Position numbers and translations under genes: made by a program. Below, in pieces: positions 1 through 9,666 of a stretch of 64,000 bases of DNA. The DNA comes from Asterias rubens (Eukaryota > Echinodermata > Asteroidea > Forcipulatida > Asteriidae). A model generated the notes under the pieces. The model made no database searches. It worked only from the letters and a program-made list of their open reading frames with translations, and had not been told where the DNA came from. The stretch spans positions 13,959,656 to 14,023,655 of the forward strand of contig NC_047070.1 in NCBI RefSeq assembly GCF_902459465.1, written 5' to 3'. Every line of letters begins with the position of its first letter. The first letter of the stretch is position 1.

Positions 1-555
1 AAAGCTAACATCATAGATCAAATTTAAAACAAACGTTCATTTTCAGAAAAAAGATATGTTCTTCAATTTCAATTGGTGTGTTTTCTCTATTTGATTCAGG
101 CGAGACTTGCGCAGTCTATTATAAGAAAATATAACAATTTGGCCGAAAATTTTTAGGGTTGAAGAATTAAACAATATTTCTTAACATTGGAACAAGCTAT
201 TAACTTTAAATACTGTGAGTGAAAAATGTTCATGAGAGGGGAATTGAAATGAATGACTGAATAATAGTTGTGTCCTATTTCTGTTGACAGTATTTCCTCC
301 TTAAAATTATTTATTTTTCTAGTTTCTTCTTTCAATAACTATTGCTCAAATTGCATTCCTGAATTTGTGACGGCTTCTATGGAGTAAGATAGAAAGATGA
401 TGACATACTGTAAAATGTGCATTGTTTCTTTTATTTAGATTTTTGTTTGAAAAATAGACTGGATTGAATACTTGTACAAGCCTTGTTTGATTTTGTGATT
501 GGTTGATATAAAGCATCATACTTGTACTTCAGTATAGATTATTACTGATCTTATT

Positions 556-890
556 AAAGGCAGTGGACACTATTGGTAATTACACAAAATAATTTTTAGC
601 ATAAAAAACTTACTTGGTAACGAGTAATGGAGAGCTGTTGATATTATAAAACATTGTGAGAAATGGCTTCCTCTGAAGTAACATAGTTTTTGAGAAAGAG
701 GTAATTTTTCATGAATTTGATTTCGAGACTTAGGAACTTTGTGTGACAAGGGTGTTTTCTCTTTCATTATTAGCTCACAACTTCGATGACTAATTGAGCT
801 CAAATTTTCACAGGTTTTTTATTTTATGCATATGTTGAGATACAGTGAGAAGACTGTCTTTGACGTTTACGAATAGTGTCCAGTGTCTTC
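556..890. mobile_element. Foldback/MITE family A copy 1
   Basis: About 335 bp bounded by inverted ends: AAAGGCAGTGGACACTATTG at the left and its complement (AATAGTGTCCAGTGTCTTC) at the right. Internal landmarks are GGTAACGAGTAATGG, TTTTTGAGAAAGAGGTAA and GCTCAAATTTTCACAGG. No coding capacity is seen. It is the first of at least 14 copies of this family in the window. Confidence 0.8.
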
Positions 891-1104
891 AATTGACATA
901 TAAATCAAGACACTAGACTTTGTGCCTCTATTAAAGAAAAAATCCTGTCATTTTGGTGATTAAAGTTTGTAAAGCCCAAAATACTATTACATTTAAGATT
1001 GACATTTTACAACATGACCTTACTGAATCTGAATAATTATTGAGTATTGATTAACTTTGTCCCTGTTTTCTTTTCCTTTGTGGTGTTGTTTGTTGTTTTC
1101 TCAG

Positions 1105-1272
1105 CTTAAGACTGACTTCTTTGCATTACTGGATGAACTGAAGAATCTTGACAGTAAGTCTCGCTGGTCAAAGGTCAAGGATAGTATTCATCATGACTCT
1201 CGCTATAAAGCCGTACATCATAGCTCACAGCGCGAGGAACTCTTTAAGGAGTACATCAACAAGAAGGGGGAT
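1105..1272 (+). CDS. TCERG1: TCERG1 exon: one FF domain
   Basis: This 168-bp exon is phase 0 at both ends, with acceptor TTTTCTCAG and donor GTAAGT. It encodes a full FF domain: LKTDFFALL at helix 1, SRWSKVKDSI in the middle and REELFKEYI at the end. Any upstream exon lies before or within the first kilobase; I could not find one there. Confidence 0.92.
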
Positions 1273-4200
1273 GTAAGTAAAACACTCTTCCTTTCTTGTA
1301 GAGATAACAAAAATAGTTCTGTTCCATTGATCAAATTGATACACCCTGATAGCATTTCTTACATTGTGAAGCAACAATGGTAACTTCAAGACAATGTAGC
1401 AAGACAGTTTTCTAAAGAACAAACTCTACCTAGCAAGTATACACACACATGGTGTTACCACAAACCATATATATAACGCCGTCGCTGCCTATGAGTCATG
1501 ACTGACCGTTTTGACCCTGGTTATGATGGAGTTCCACTTGCACCGTTTAATGATAAGCATGTGGGTTCTTTGATTCCGTCTGTCCAACAAAGTTTTTGAC
1601 GGCCCCGTGAGCGACTACCTTCCACCATCCTTGCACAATGTTTTTCTCAAGGTTGTCCCCCTCTCCTCTGATAATATGACCAGAATATTGAAGCTTATTT
1701 TTGTCAATCTTTGCGGACAAGGTGGGTCTATCTTCTCCTACCATGATCCGAACAAATGCATTGGTTTTGTGTTCTTTCCATGATATTCTCAGCATTCTCC
1801 TCCAGCACTACATATCTCAAAATCGTTGATCCTGTTCCTGTTCCCACAGCCCACATTTCAGACCCATAGGTGGCTATTGGGGAGACGAGAGCGTAATGTT
1901 AGATGTATATATAAATCCAAATTATACGTCAAATCAATTGTCATTTCTTTCTTCCTTAAAACATGTCTCAGGTTGTGAATGTAGATGCAGAGAGACAGAA
2001 GAGAGTAGAGACCAGTCTTAGAGAGAGAGAAAAGGAGGTACAAAGAACTCGTACTGAACAACAGAAAGAACTAGACCGAGAAAGAGGACAGTTCAAGAAA
2101 GAGGAGGCTGTACAGCACTTTAAGGCTCTACTCACAGACCTGGTAGGTGTTTATCAACCATCTGCCACTTAAAGGGAAGGTACACGTTTGGTAGTTACTC
2201 AAAACAAATATTAACTTAAAAACTGACTTGGTAACGAGCATTGGAGAGCTGTTGATAGTATACAAAATTTTGAGCTCTCTCTGAAGTAACGTAGATTTTG
2301 AGAAAGAGGTAATTTCTCACTAAAATGTTAAAAGACTTCCAGCTAGAAGTCTTGTATTCCTATCCGAAAGCACACAAACTTGTCCAACAAGAATGTTTTT
2401 TCTTTTCTCCCAACTCCGGTGACCAATTGAGCTCAAATCTTCACAGGTTTGTTATTTTATGCATATGTTGAGATACACCAAGTGAGAACACTGGTCTTTG
2501 ACAATTACCAAAAGTGTACCTTCCCTTTAACATAATAATAAAAATAGTAATAATAATAACAGCTCTTATAAAGCACAATTCAAATAATGATCATTGAGCT
2601 TCAGAAAAAAAAAACATTAGCAATTTTAAAAACACTTTAATAAATATGTTTTGAGATTGTGTTTGAAAGCATCAACTGTTGGTAAGGATCTTATGGTTTG
2701 TGTTTATTGGTTCCAGAGAGTTGGCGCGGACACACTGATCGATCCATCGCCTTTCCATTTGTTACTCTTTGGGATGGTAACGTCTAGGTTCGATCGTAGG
2801 CCTTCCCTTGATGGTGTATGGGTGGCAATGTAATCATTCAGGTTGACCGAAGACAGATCATTCAGAGCTATGTAGATGTAGAGTAGTGTTTAAATTTGAT
2901 ACTTTTGTCAATTGGCAGCCAGTGTAATAATGGCTTCTTATATCAAGCTCTGGTCCGCCACGCAGTGACGCTCATGGCGCTCCAACATAATTACCCCTGG
3001 TCACTGGGCCTTAAATCATTCCTTAAACCATCTCAGCTCCCTTGGGAGTATACAGATTTGTGCAACAAATGCGCTACTCACTAAATCAATCACAAGAACC
3101 ATCTCTGCCCTCACAGGTACCCATTTACCCCTGGGTGGGGAGAAGCAATTATAGTGAAGTGTCTTGCTCAGGGACACAAGTGTCACGACCGGGATTCGAA
3201 CCCACACTCTGCTGAACAGAATCACCAGAACTTGAATTCGGTGCTCTTATCCGCTCGGCCACGACACCTCGGAGAGTCTAACAGGAGATATGGCAGCATT
3301 CTCAGCATGGTTTATTGGTATCATTTAAATATCATTATATGTAAATGCTTGATTACCCTTGTTTGGTGTCTTTCTCTAGGTGCGAGACTCGGAGACTACT
3401 TGGCGTGATGCAAGAAAGCAGCTAAAACGTGACCATCGTTGGGAATTGGCGTCACTTCTTGACAAAGAAGATCGAGAGAGACTCTTCACTAGTCACACCT
3501 CTTCTCTTGTCTACAGAAAGAAGGAAAAGTTTGATGAATTGTTGGATGAGACGAAAGGAGTGAGTTCAAAGCCCGAGATTATACACCCGACATTTCTTAC
3601 TACAAAAGCTACTGAATTGAAATTATCTTCCAGTGCGCGCTAATCCTTCAGTCAGATGCTCGATTCGGAGTGTGAACTTTGCTCGTGCATTGTTTCTTTA
3701 TTAGGTTGAATTATATAGGTTATAGGTTGAATACAAAAAAATTTAACGTGTCTGTGTCCCATTTTCAACTCGGCTTTCGGACTCTTGTGATTCTTGCGCT
3801 TGTGTGATAACTTGAAATAATATTGAAGTCTTATATAGCGCATGTACATGTAGCTACCAAACAAGTTATTTAAGGACCTTAGTATATACATTATACAGAA
3901 AGATATGTTATTGCAGTGATGAATACTGAGACCCAATTATGTAGCACCTTATATGGGTTTAAAAGGTGCTACGGCGCATACAGCAGCCGCAGCCAAGAAC
4001 ACCGGGTCGAACCCCTTCTCTTTTCGATAAGTGCACTGGGTTCTTTTACATGGGATCAACGGCTTTACGTCCCATCTGAAGGACGAAGCAATGGTTAAGT
4101 GTCTCGCTAGTGTCATGGCTGGCGATTCGAACCCACACTCTGCTGATCAGAAACACCAGAGTTTGAAATTGGTGCTCTTCACGACACTTGCATAATGTTT

Positions 4201-6654
4201 GTAACATTTTCATGGCATGTTTTTATCATCTAGGTTACCCTGACATCAACCTGGAAAGAAGTTCGTCGACTCATTAAGGATGATCCTCGTTATGTCAAGT
4301 TTTCCTCAAGTGATAGGAAAAGAGAAAGAGAGTTCAGTGAGTACATCAAAGAGAAATATCTGGGTGCCAAGACGGACTTCCGAGCTCTATTGACTGAAAC
4401 TAGGATTATTACATACAAGTAAGTGACGTGTGTGGCTCAGGCCAACCTCATTCCCAGGGTTGATCGATCTCACCGCGCCATTTTTTCCCAGCATGCCTTG
4501 CTCGATCATAACCCCTGGAATTGGCAAATTTAAATGTGCTATATGGAAGCACATTTAAATGAGCCATTAATGAGCGTACACTTTCTTTATTCAATATTTT
4601 CTTCGCGCGCACACATGTCTTTACGTCTTAAAGAATGTTTTTGTTTTTTAAAAACGTGTTTGTGTCATAAAAAACGTGGGCATGATCAATATGCAAATAT
4701 CTTAAAACTATGCGTACATGCACTTGACATCTAATGCATAACCAATTTCCTGAGCCAATCAGGGTTGTTTCCCAGTACATCCCTACCAGGAGTTAGTGAG
4801 GAGAGGTATTGATACGGCGCGCTGCCCATGGTAGCGAGGCTGGGCTCAGGCTCTTTGATGCAGCCATTTAACAAATACAACAACTCTGGACCAAAGTTCA
4901 TGGCCCAGCTTATCGCTTGTCCGAATTAATAACCTGTCCATTCAAAGGATTCACTGAAGACCGTCAGAAATATCACTCTGACAAATTATTCTTCTTGCAG
5001 AGATTTCTTTTCCACAGTCTCTCGCATCAAAATTAATTTACAAACGTATGTACACTAGACATACAAACACAAGTTCAGATTAGCTAGGATGAAATTATAA
5101 ATAATTAGTAAATTTGCAGGTACAACCATGTGTAAATTTCTTTGTGGGAGCGTTGGCTCTGAAAATAGCCAGTGGGGTCTCAACGTTTCCAACAGTATAC
5201 TCTGCTCGCTTCAGGAGAATGCTGGGCCGCTGGTGGTGGTTGAGCTTAAGTATCGCTGGAGGGATGCACATTTGGGCGGGAAGGATCCAAACTGTTCTTG
5301 ACTGAAGATGCGATGGAGCTTGTGAGATGTGTGGCCAATGTAGGGGAGTGTTATAGAAGCCTTGCGCTGTGGTCTTTCTTCCTGTGTGAGGCTTGGCTTG
5401 AGTTCTTCTTATGTTGCTAGGTGTTCCTCCCATGTTGGTGTAAGGACTACAATGCCATCAATAACATTGTCATTTTTCTGCTAAATAAAGCTGTGGCGTA
5501 AACTTAAAGCCATTATACACTTTCGGCACAGAAAAAAAAAAAAAAATCACAGATTTACAAATAACTTACAGGGTTTACAGAAGGTAATGGTGAAAGACTT
5601 CTCTTGAAATATTATTCCATGAAATGCTTTACTTTTAGAGAAAACATTAAAAGAATTATCAATTCTCGTTGTCAAGAATTACGGATTTATTTTAAACACA
5701 TGTCATGACACAGCGAAACGTGCGGAAACAAGGGTGGGTTTTCCCCGTTATTTTCTCCCGAATCCAATGATTGAGCCTTAATTTTCACAGGTTTGTTATT
5801 TTTTATATCAGTTGCGATACACGAAGTGTGGGCCTTTGGACAATACTGTTTACCGAAAGTGTCCAATGGCTTTAAGCAGGGACTTTATTCAAAAGCTGTA
5901 CCTGCCCTGAGTTATTCTCTAGAGTTATCTGCCAATTGGGCAGATCTAAATCTAACCTGCTAAAATACTCCCTCCTACCCTCCTCACCCCCTCCTCACCC
6001 CCTCCTCACCCTCCTCACCCTCCTCATGTGCTTGACAACAACTGATTCAGTTCAGTGACCACACACTCCCTACCCACTACCCGTGGGTTTCAGTTTAGGT
6101 TTTAGCTCCACTCAAGCTTGCATGCTTGACGACCAGAGCATACTGATCGAAATGTTGAGTCGTTAACCTTGGTTCTTTTCAGAACCAACACAACTCAAAA
6201 GAGATATTCACATGGTGTTACCGCAAACCTCTCTTACATGTAGCTTCTACTTCCACCATGCAAAGTTTCAAATCCTACTCACTTTGGAATTGATGTCAAA
6301 TCACAGCTGTAACCTGACTTGTAAATATATTCACCTATCCGCATCTGTTTACTATTTATATTCACTTCTTAGTTTTCCACATCATGCAAATCTTCAAACA
6401 CCATTAATCTGCAGCTAGTAATAAGTTGTGTTTCATTGTCCAATTCTAGATCTAAGAAGCTGCTCCAGGAGTCAGATCAGCATCTTCGAGACATTGAGAA
6501 AGTTCTTGAGAAGGACAAACGTTACCTTATCTTGGACTGTGTGCCTGAGGAGCGTCTTGAAATGATTATAACTTATATCAGGGAGTTATACAAGAAGGGG
6601 CCACCTCCTCCCCCAACTGCCTCTGAGCCTTCAAGACGTCTTATTCCTAAATAA
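1105..6654 (+). CDS. TCERG1: TCERG1 (CA150) transcription elongation regulator, 3' part, five exons
   Basis: TCERG1 is a nuclear protein that couples RNA polymerase II elongation with splicing; its FF domains bind the phosphorylated polymerase tail and splicing factors. Five plus-strand exons, 1105-1272, 1972-2142, 3380-3559, 4234-4418 and 6450-6654, join in frame (phases 0, 0, 0, then a codon split 2+1) and give the last 302 residues and a TAA stop. Each is flanked by AG and GT. The protein shows FF domains in exon 1, across exons 2-3, 3-4 and 4-5, an Arg/Glu-rich helical linker at the start of exon 2, and a C-terminal run of prolines followed by TASEPSRR, which matches the known TCERG1 C-terminus. 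The 5' part (WW domains) lies before the window. The introns carry SINEs, LINE relics and foldback elements. I am confident of the identity from remembered family sequence; no search was run. Confidence 0.93.
1547..1870 (-). pseudogene. LINE reverse-transcriptase C-terminal relic
   Basis: On the minus strand, WRRMLRISWKEHKTNAFVRI followed by KLQYSGHIIRG matches the well-known C-terminal region of non-LTR retrotransposon polymerases (family memory: RMLRISW ... KLQYFGHVIRG). The frame upstream is interrupted by a stop and a shift, so it is a dead fragment. It sits antisense in a TCERG1 intron. Confidence 0.75.
1972..2142 (+). CDS. TCERG1: TCERG1 exon: charged linker and start of next FF domain
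   Basis: This 171-bp phase-0 exon has acceptor TGTCTCAG and donor GTAGGT. It encodes a long Arg/Glu/Gln helix (SLREREKEVQRTRTEQQKEL) followed by EEAVQHFKALLTDL, the first helix of an FF domain that continues in the next exon. The charged linker is typical of TCERG1. Confidence 0.93.
2171..2529. mobile_element. Foldback/MITE family A, variant subfamily (GGGAAGGTACACGTTTGG ends)
   Basis: It has the same internal landmarks as family A but different ends, AAAGGGAAGGTACACGTTTG and its complement at 2510-2529. The same subfamily occurs at 27806-28165. Confidence 0.8.
2570..2925 (-). pseudogene. CR1/L2-like LINE 3' end relic
   Basis: Minus-strand frames contain HWLPIDKSIKFK and, in another frame, APTLWN ... 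DAFKHNLKTYLLKCF. Both are hallmarks of the C-terminus of CR1/L2-type LINE ORF2 (established family pattern). Internal stops show decay. A TAA-repeat tail lies near 2535-2560. It is directly next to a tRNA-like SINE head on the same strand. Confidence 0.65.
2926..3273 (-). mobile_element. tRNA-derived SINE
   Basis: Read on the minus strand, about 3273-3192 is a tRNA-like head with GTGGCCGAGCGGATAAGA (A box) and GGGTTCGAATCCCGG (B box) and a long variable arm, resembling tRNA-Leu/Ser. A tRNA-unrelated body follows. Related copies lie at 3806-4190 and 47943-48345. Confidence 0.75.
3380..3559 (+). CDS. TCERG1: TCERG1 exon: end of one FF domain and start of the next
   Basis: This 180-bp phase-0 exon starts with GTG (Val) after TTTCTCTAG; it is not a translation start. 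It encodes DSETTWRDARKQLKRDHRW, an FF middle portion, then KKEKFDELLDETKG, the first helix of the next FF domain. The donor is GTGAGT. Confidence 0.93.
3806..4190 (-). mobile_element. tRNA-derived SINE, second copy in a TCERG1 intron
   Basis: The minus strand has the same tRNA-like head (about 4189-4110, with B-box-like GGGTTCGAATCG), a body with the shared AAGAGAAGGGGTTCG block, and a tail containing GCGCTATATAAGACTT. It ends 44 bp before the exon at 4234. It is homologous along most of its length to 47943-48345. Confidence 0.78.
4234..4418 (+). CDS. TCERG1: TCERG1 exon: end of FF5 and start of FF6
   Basis: This 185-bp exon starts in phase 0 (acceptor TCATCTAG) and ends two bases into a codon before GTAAGT. 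It encodes TSTWKEVRRLIKDDPRYVKF and, near its end, AKTDFRALLTETRIITY, both close to the vertebrate protein. An inverted-repeat element begins only 24 bp after the donor site. Confidence 0.93.
4442..4843. mobile_element. About 0.4-kb inverted-repeat element, copy 1
   Basis: It begins near GCCAACCTCATTCCCAGGG and ends near GCGCGCTGCCCATGGTAGCG AGGC. Both terminal blocks recur in the same order at 63270-63688. The ends are imperfect inverted repeats (AACCTCG / CGAGGTT in the second copy). No transposase was seen, so it is non-autonomous. Confidence 0.7.
5095..5440. other. Open but unrecognised block in TCERG1 last intron
   Basis: A minus-strand frame of about 112 codons is open here (residues include TGRKTTAQGFYNTPLHWPHI). 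I do not recognise it and see no splice or start context. The composition is more GC-rich than the flanks, so it may be an old retroelement fragment. I call no gene. Confidence 0.3.
5505..5875. mobile_element. Foldback/MITE family A, diverged copy
   Basis: The left end AAAGCCATTATACACTTTCG pairs with the right end CGAAAGTGTCCAATGGCTTT. The internal AATTTTCACAGGTTTGTTA and GATACACGAAGTG blocks match family A. It lies in the last TCERG1 intron. Confidence 0.7.
5968..6028. repeat. CCCTCCTCA simple tandem repeat
   Basis: About six imperfect copies of a CCTCCTCACC unit form a strongly pyrimidine-rich strand in the last TCERG1 intron, some 420 bp upstream of the last exon. Confidence 0.85.
6126..6285. 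mobile_element. Element family H fragment (ends ACATGGTGTTACCGCAAACC)
   Basis: It contains GACCAGAGCATACTGATCGA followed by GGTTCTTTTCAGAACC (a small hairpin), ATGGTGTTACCGCAAACC, and CACCATGCAAAGTTTCAAATCC. The same ordered blocks occur at 61785-62000 and 62447-62608. Confidence 0.7.
6450..6654 (+). CDS. TCERG1: TCERG1 last coding exon
   Basis: The exon follows acceptor ATTCTAG and completes the split Lys codon. It encodes SKKLLQESDQHLRDIEKVL, RYLILDCVPEER and the tail PPPPPTASEPSRR, ending in TAA at 6652-6654. An AATAAA (6650-6655) overlaps the stop codon; another lies at 8844-8849. The true poly(A) site cannot be decided from sequence. Confidence 0.93.
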
Positions 6655-6686
6655 ATAGGACTTGATTTTTAATACCTACGAGCAGG

Positions 6687-6918
6687 GGCCAATTTCATAG
6701 AGCTGCTTAAGCACAAAATTTGCTTAAGCACGAAAATAGCTCGCTTATTGCTGGCCAAAATTCCATGTCATATACATTGCTTGTGACTGGTATTTAGCTG
6801 CTGTTTACTTAGCACAACAATTGAGGGAAGTCTTGGCCGGCAAACTAACTTTATTAAGCAAGGATTTTTTGAGCGTAAGCAAAATTTGTGCTTAAGCAGC
6901 TCTATGAAATGGGCCCTG
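6687..6918. mobile_element. MITE with GGGCCAATTTCATAGAGCTGC inverted ends
   Basis: The left end GGGGCCAATTTCATAGAGCT pairs with AGCTCTATGAAATGGGCCC at the right. The interior repeats AGCACAAAATTTGCTTAAGC in both orientations. It lies just after the TCERG1 stop. A related element is at 43300-43563. Confidence 0.8.
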
Positions 6919-6971
6919 GTGTTGGGGATTTTTTATCCCTACAGAGGGCTTCTATTTTAGGTTACTGATGC

Positions 6972-7098
6972 AGGGGTCAATTTCACAAAGAGTTAGGACT
7001 CGTCTTATCTCGAGTAAATCTTAAGGTCTGCATGCTACAGTGCAGTGCTAAGTCCTAAGATTAGTCTTAAGTTAAGAAGAGTTTTGTGAAATCGACGG
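6972..7098. mobile_element. Short MITE with GTCAATTTCACAAAGAG ends
   Basis: GGGGTCAATTTCACAAAGAG at the left is mirrored by TTTTGTGAAATCGAC at the right. The interior has CTTAAG-rich inverted blocks. It is about 127 bp with no coding capacity. Confidence 0.65.
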
Positions 7099-7139
7099 CA
7101 GCTCTTTGACTGATGAGCATTCAAGGGTAAAGTCCAAAC

Positions 7140-7352
7140 GAATTTGTTTGCTTTCAGATGCTTGATTTTGAGACCTCGAAATCTAAATCTGAGGTCTCGA
7201 AATCAAATTCTTGGAAAATTACTTCTTTCTCGAAAACTATGCTACTTCAGAGGGAGCCGTTTTGTACTTTCAACCGCTCTCGATTCCTCGTTACCCAGTA
7301 AGTTTTTATGCTGAAAATTATTTTGAGTATTATCACCAATAGTGTCCACTGT
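7140..7352. mobile_element. Foldback/MITE family A, 5'-truncated copy
   Basis: It holds only the right part of family A: the GAGACCTCGAAATC block, the CTTCAGAGGGAGCCG block and the terminal CACCAATAGTGTCCACTG. The inverted partner end is missing. Confidence 0.7.
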
Positions 7353-7634
7353 TGTTTGTTTTTCTCGTACAATGTATTTTGGAAAGGTTTGGAAAAACTC
7401 TATCTGCATTCAACAATTGTATTTTTTAGATAATCAATTAATTTGTTTTGGTTTGTTTAATTGTTGTTTTCGTCAGTTTTTCTTTTCTTGCTTTGCATTT
7501 ATTTACTTTTATCATCTATTTAAGGCTAGTTTTTTAACCCATTTTAAGATAAAACTTATGTGTCAAAATTGAACTGAAACCTTGTATTTTCTAAAGATCA
7601 TGCTGCACTTTTATGTTTGCCTTTTCAAAACTTC

Positions 7635-7973
7635 TTTAAAGGGTCTATGTAACTTTTGTAGGACAAAAAACACAATGTCCACAGATTTACACTAAACTTA
7701 CACAGTTTGAAGATAATGATAGTAGAAAGCGTTCCTAAAAATATTATGTGCTGAGGTGCTGTAGTTTTGGGGAAATGAGTAAAACAATGTCATGAAAATT
7801 ATTTTAATCATTTACAAACGTATTTTCTTGACATTGTTTTACTCATTTCTCAAAAACTACAGCACCTCAGTAAGTAATATTTGAAGGCAAGCTTTCCACT
7901 ATTGATATCTTCAAACCCTGTAAGTTTAATTTAAATCTATGGACATTTTGAAAAAGTACCCAAATCCTTTAAA
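7635..7973. mobile_element. Foldback element family B copy 1
   Basis: The left arm (TTAAAGGGTCTATGTAACTT, TGTCCACAGATTTACA, GAGGTGCTGTAGTTTT) is mirrored by the right arm (AAAACTACAGCACCTC, AAATCTATGGACATTTTG, CCCAAATCCTTTAA). A second copy is at 55274-55640. It lies in the region between TCERG1 and the SAXO-like gene. Confidence 0.78.
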
Positions 7974-8242
7974 GAAGAACACAAGACAATTGTTTACATT
8001 GCAACACTTGAATTGTAAGAGTGTATGACCTGGAATCACAGGGAAGCCATTTGGAGACAATGGCATATGTTTCCTCTGGTTTCCTTTGGTGCCAAGAAAT
8101 GAAAATGGCATTGCCGTCTTTAAGATCAAATTCCAGACCTAGGGTATTGGTTGTAAATCCTGCAAGATTTTGTCGTTGCCTTAAGAAGAGATGTTGACGA
8201 GTGTGTTGAAAACATACAGCATTGGTGTTTGACACAAAATGT

Positions 8243-8627
8243 TAAAGAAACTGGACACTATTGGTAATTGTCAAAGACAAGTCTTCTCACTTGGTGTATC
8301 TCAACATATGCATAAAATAACAAACCTGTGAAAATTTGAGCTCAATTGGTCATCGAAGTTGCGAGATAATAATGACAGAAAAAACACCCTTGTCACACAA
8401 AGCTGTGTGCTTTCAGATGCTTGATTTCGAGACCTCAAATTCTAAACTTGAGGTCTCAAAATCAAATTCGTGGTAAATTACTTCTTTCTCAAAAACTACG
8501 TCACTTCAGAGGGAGCCGTTTCTCACAATGTTTTATACTATCAACCTCTCCCCATTACTCATTACCAAGTAAGGGTTTATGCCAACAATTATTTTGAGTA
8601 ATTACCAATAGTGTCCAGTGCCTTTAA
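8243..8627. mobile_element. Foldback/MITE family A copy, complete
   Basis: TAAAGAAACTGGACACTATT at the left and AATAGTGTCCAGTGCCTTTA at the right are inverted. Internal landmarks are in the orientation opposite to the copy at 556-890. Confidence 0.82.
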
Positions 8628-9330
8628 GAGAAAGTATGTGTAGGAGTTGAGCCCAGATGGGCTGACTATTTGTAAGTGCATGGTATTCCGCCAAAACTTA
8701 GTTGCTGTCGCTGACATGCTCATCTTACTTTATGCTGATTCTGACTGGTTTGAAATCATGTCGTCTTCAAAAAAAAACAATGCTGTATCTTCACATTTTT
8801 TTTAATGACACATAGTAATTGATACATACTGAAAGATGATACGAATAAAGACATGAGAAATTGCTTTTAAATTTGAGTGTTTCATATTTTGTTTATTTTA
8901 TTTTCAAACTAATTAAATGATTTATTTGCAACTAATATGACACTGATATTATCACATGATTAATTATTTATGGTTTTCAATAATATGTCCATTTGTGATA
9001 GTTTAATTTTTTATTTCTACCATTATTTTGTTTGTGTCTAAAATAGTTTGCCAAGTTTTCACCAGTTAACATACCAGAATGTGATTGAACTACATAATTA
9101 TTCTGATTGATTACCAATTTGTCATAAAAAATTATCTTACTAAATATGAAGTAAGTTGAAATCACATATTATTATGCATGTGATTGATTATGAACAAGGC
9201 ATCATGAAATACTTATGTGAAGTTTTCAACATTGTAGTTCATGCTTTAGATCCATTTTTGTTGTACTTGCACATTAAAGTACGTATTTGTTGTTGTTGCT
9301 GATGTACAATAATTGTACCATTAGATCAAA

Positions 9331-9666
9331 CTATTCTTCGATTTTGTTATCCTCATTGACCACCTCTTCCAGAACAACCTCGGTCGCCTGTTTCACACTC
9401 TGATCATCCCCTTCCCCTTCGTCATTTTCCACTTCGTCCGGGGAGCGGTCTGGGGACTGCCGCGGGGCTGGGCAGCTCATCGGGCGACCCCTTACATCGA
9501 AGTTTGCACGGTATGTGGTGTCGAAACTTAGAGGGCCAGCTGATGAGTGTGGACGGCGTTCTGGACGGCATGATTTAGCCGGAGAGGCTCGCACTCCCTT
9601 GAAGTGACTACTGAATGTAGATTCCCCGCTAAAGGGTGTCTTGGGGTACTGGAACTTTTCAATTAT
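9331..9666 (-). CDS. SAXO: SAXO-like exon 8, last coding exon
   Basis: A 336-bp exon with acceptor TCTTGACAG and stop TAG at 9333-9331. It encodes PFSGESTFSSHF and PLSFDTTYRANF repeats, then an acidic tail rich in Glu and Asp. TTTATT (AATAAA on the minus strand) occurs downstream near 8892-8925 and supports a 3' UTR of roughly 0.4 kb. Confidence 0.87.
   Translation of the reverse strand: MIEKFQYPKTPFSGESTFSSHFKGVRASPAKSCRPERRPHSSAGPLSFDTTYRANFDVRGRPMSCPAPRQSPDRSPDEVENDEGEGDDQSVKQATEVVLEEVVNEDNKIEE

Noticed and set aside
5095..5433. 112-codon minus-strand frame in a TCERG1 intron
   Set aside because: No recognisable domain and no splice context; kept only as an unrecognised block.
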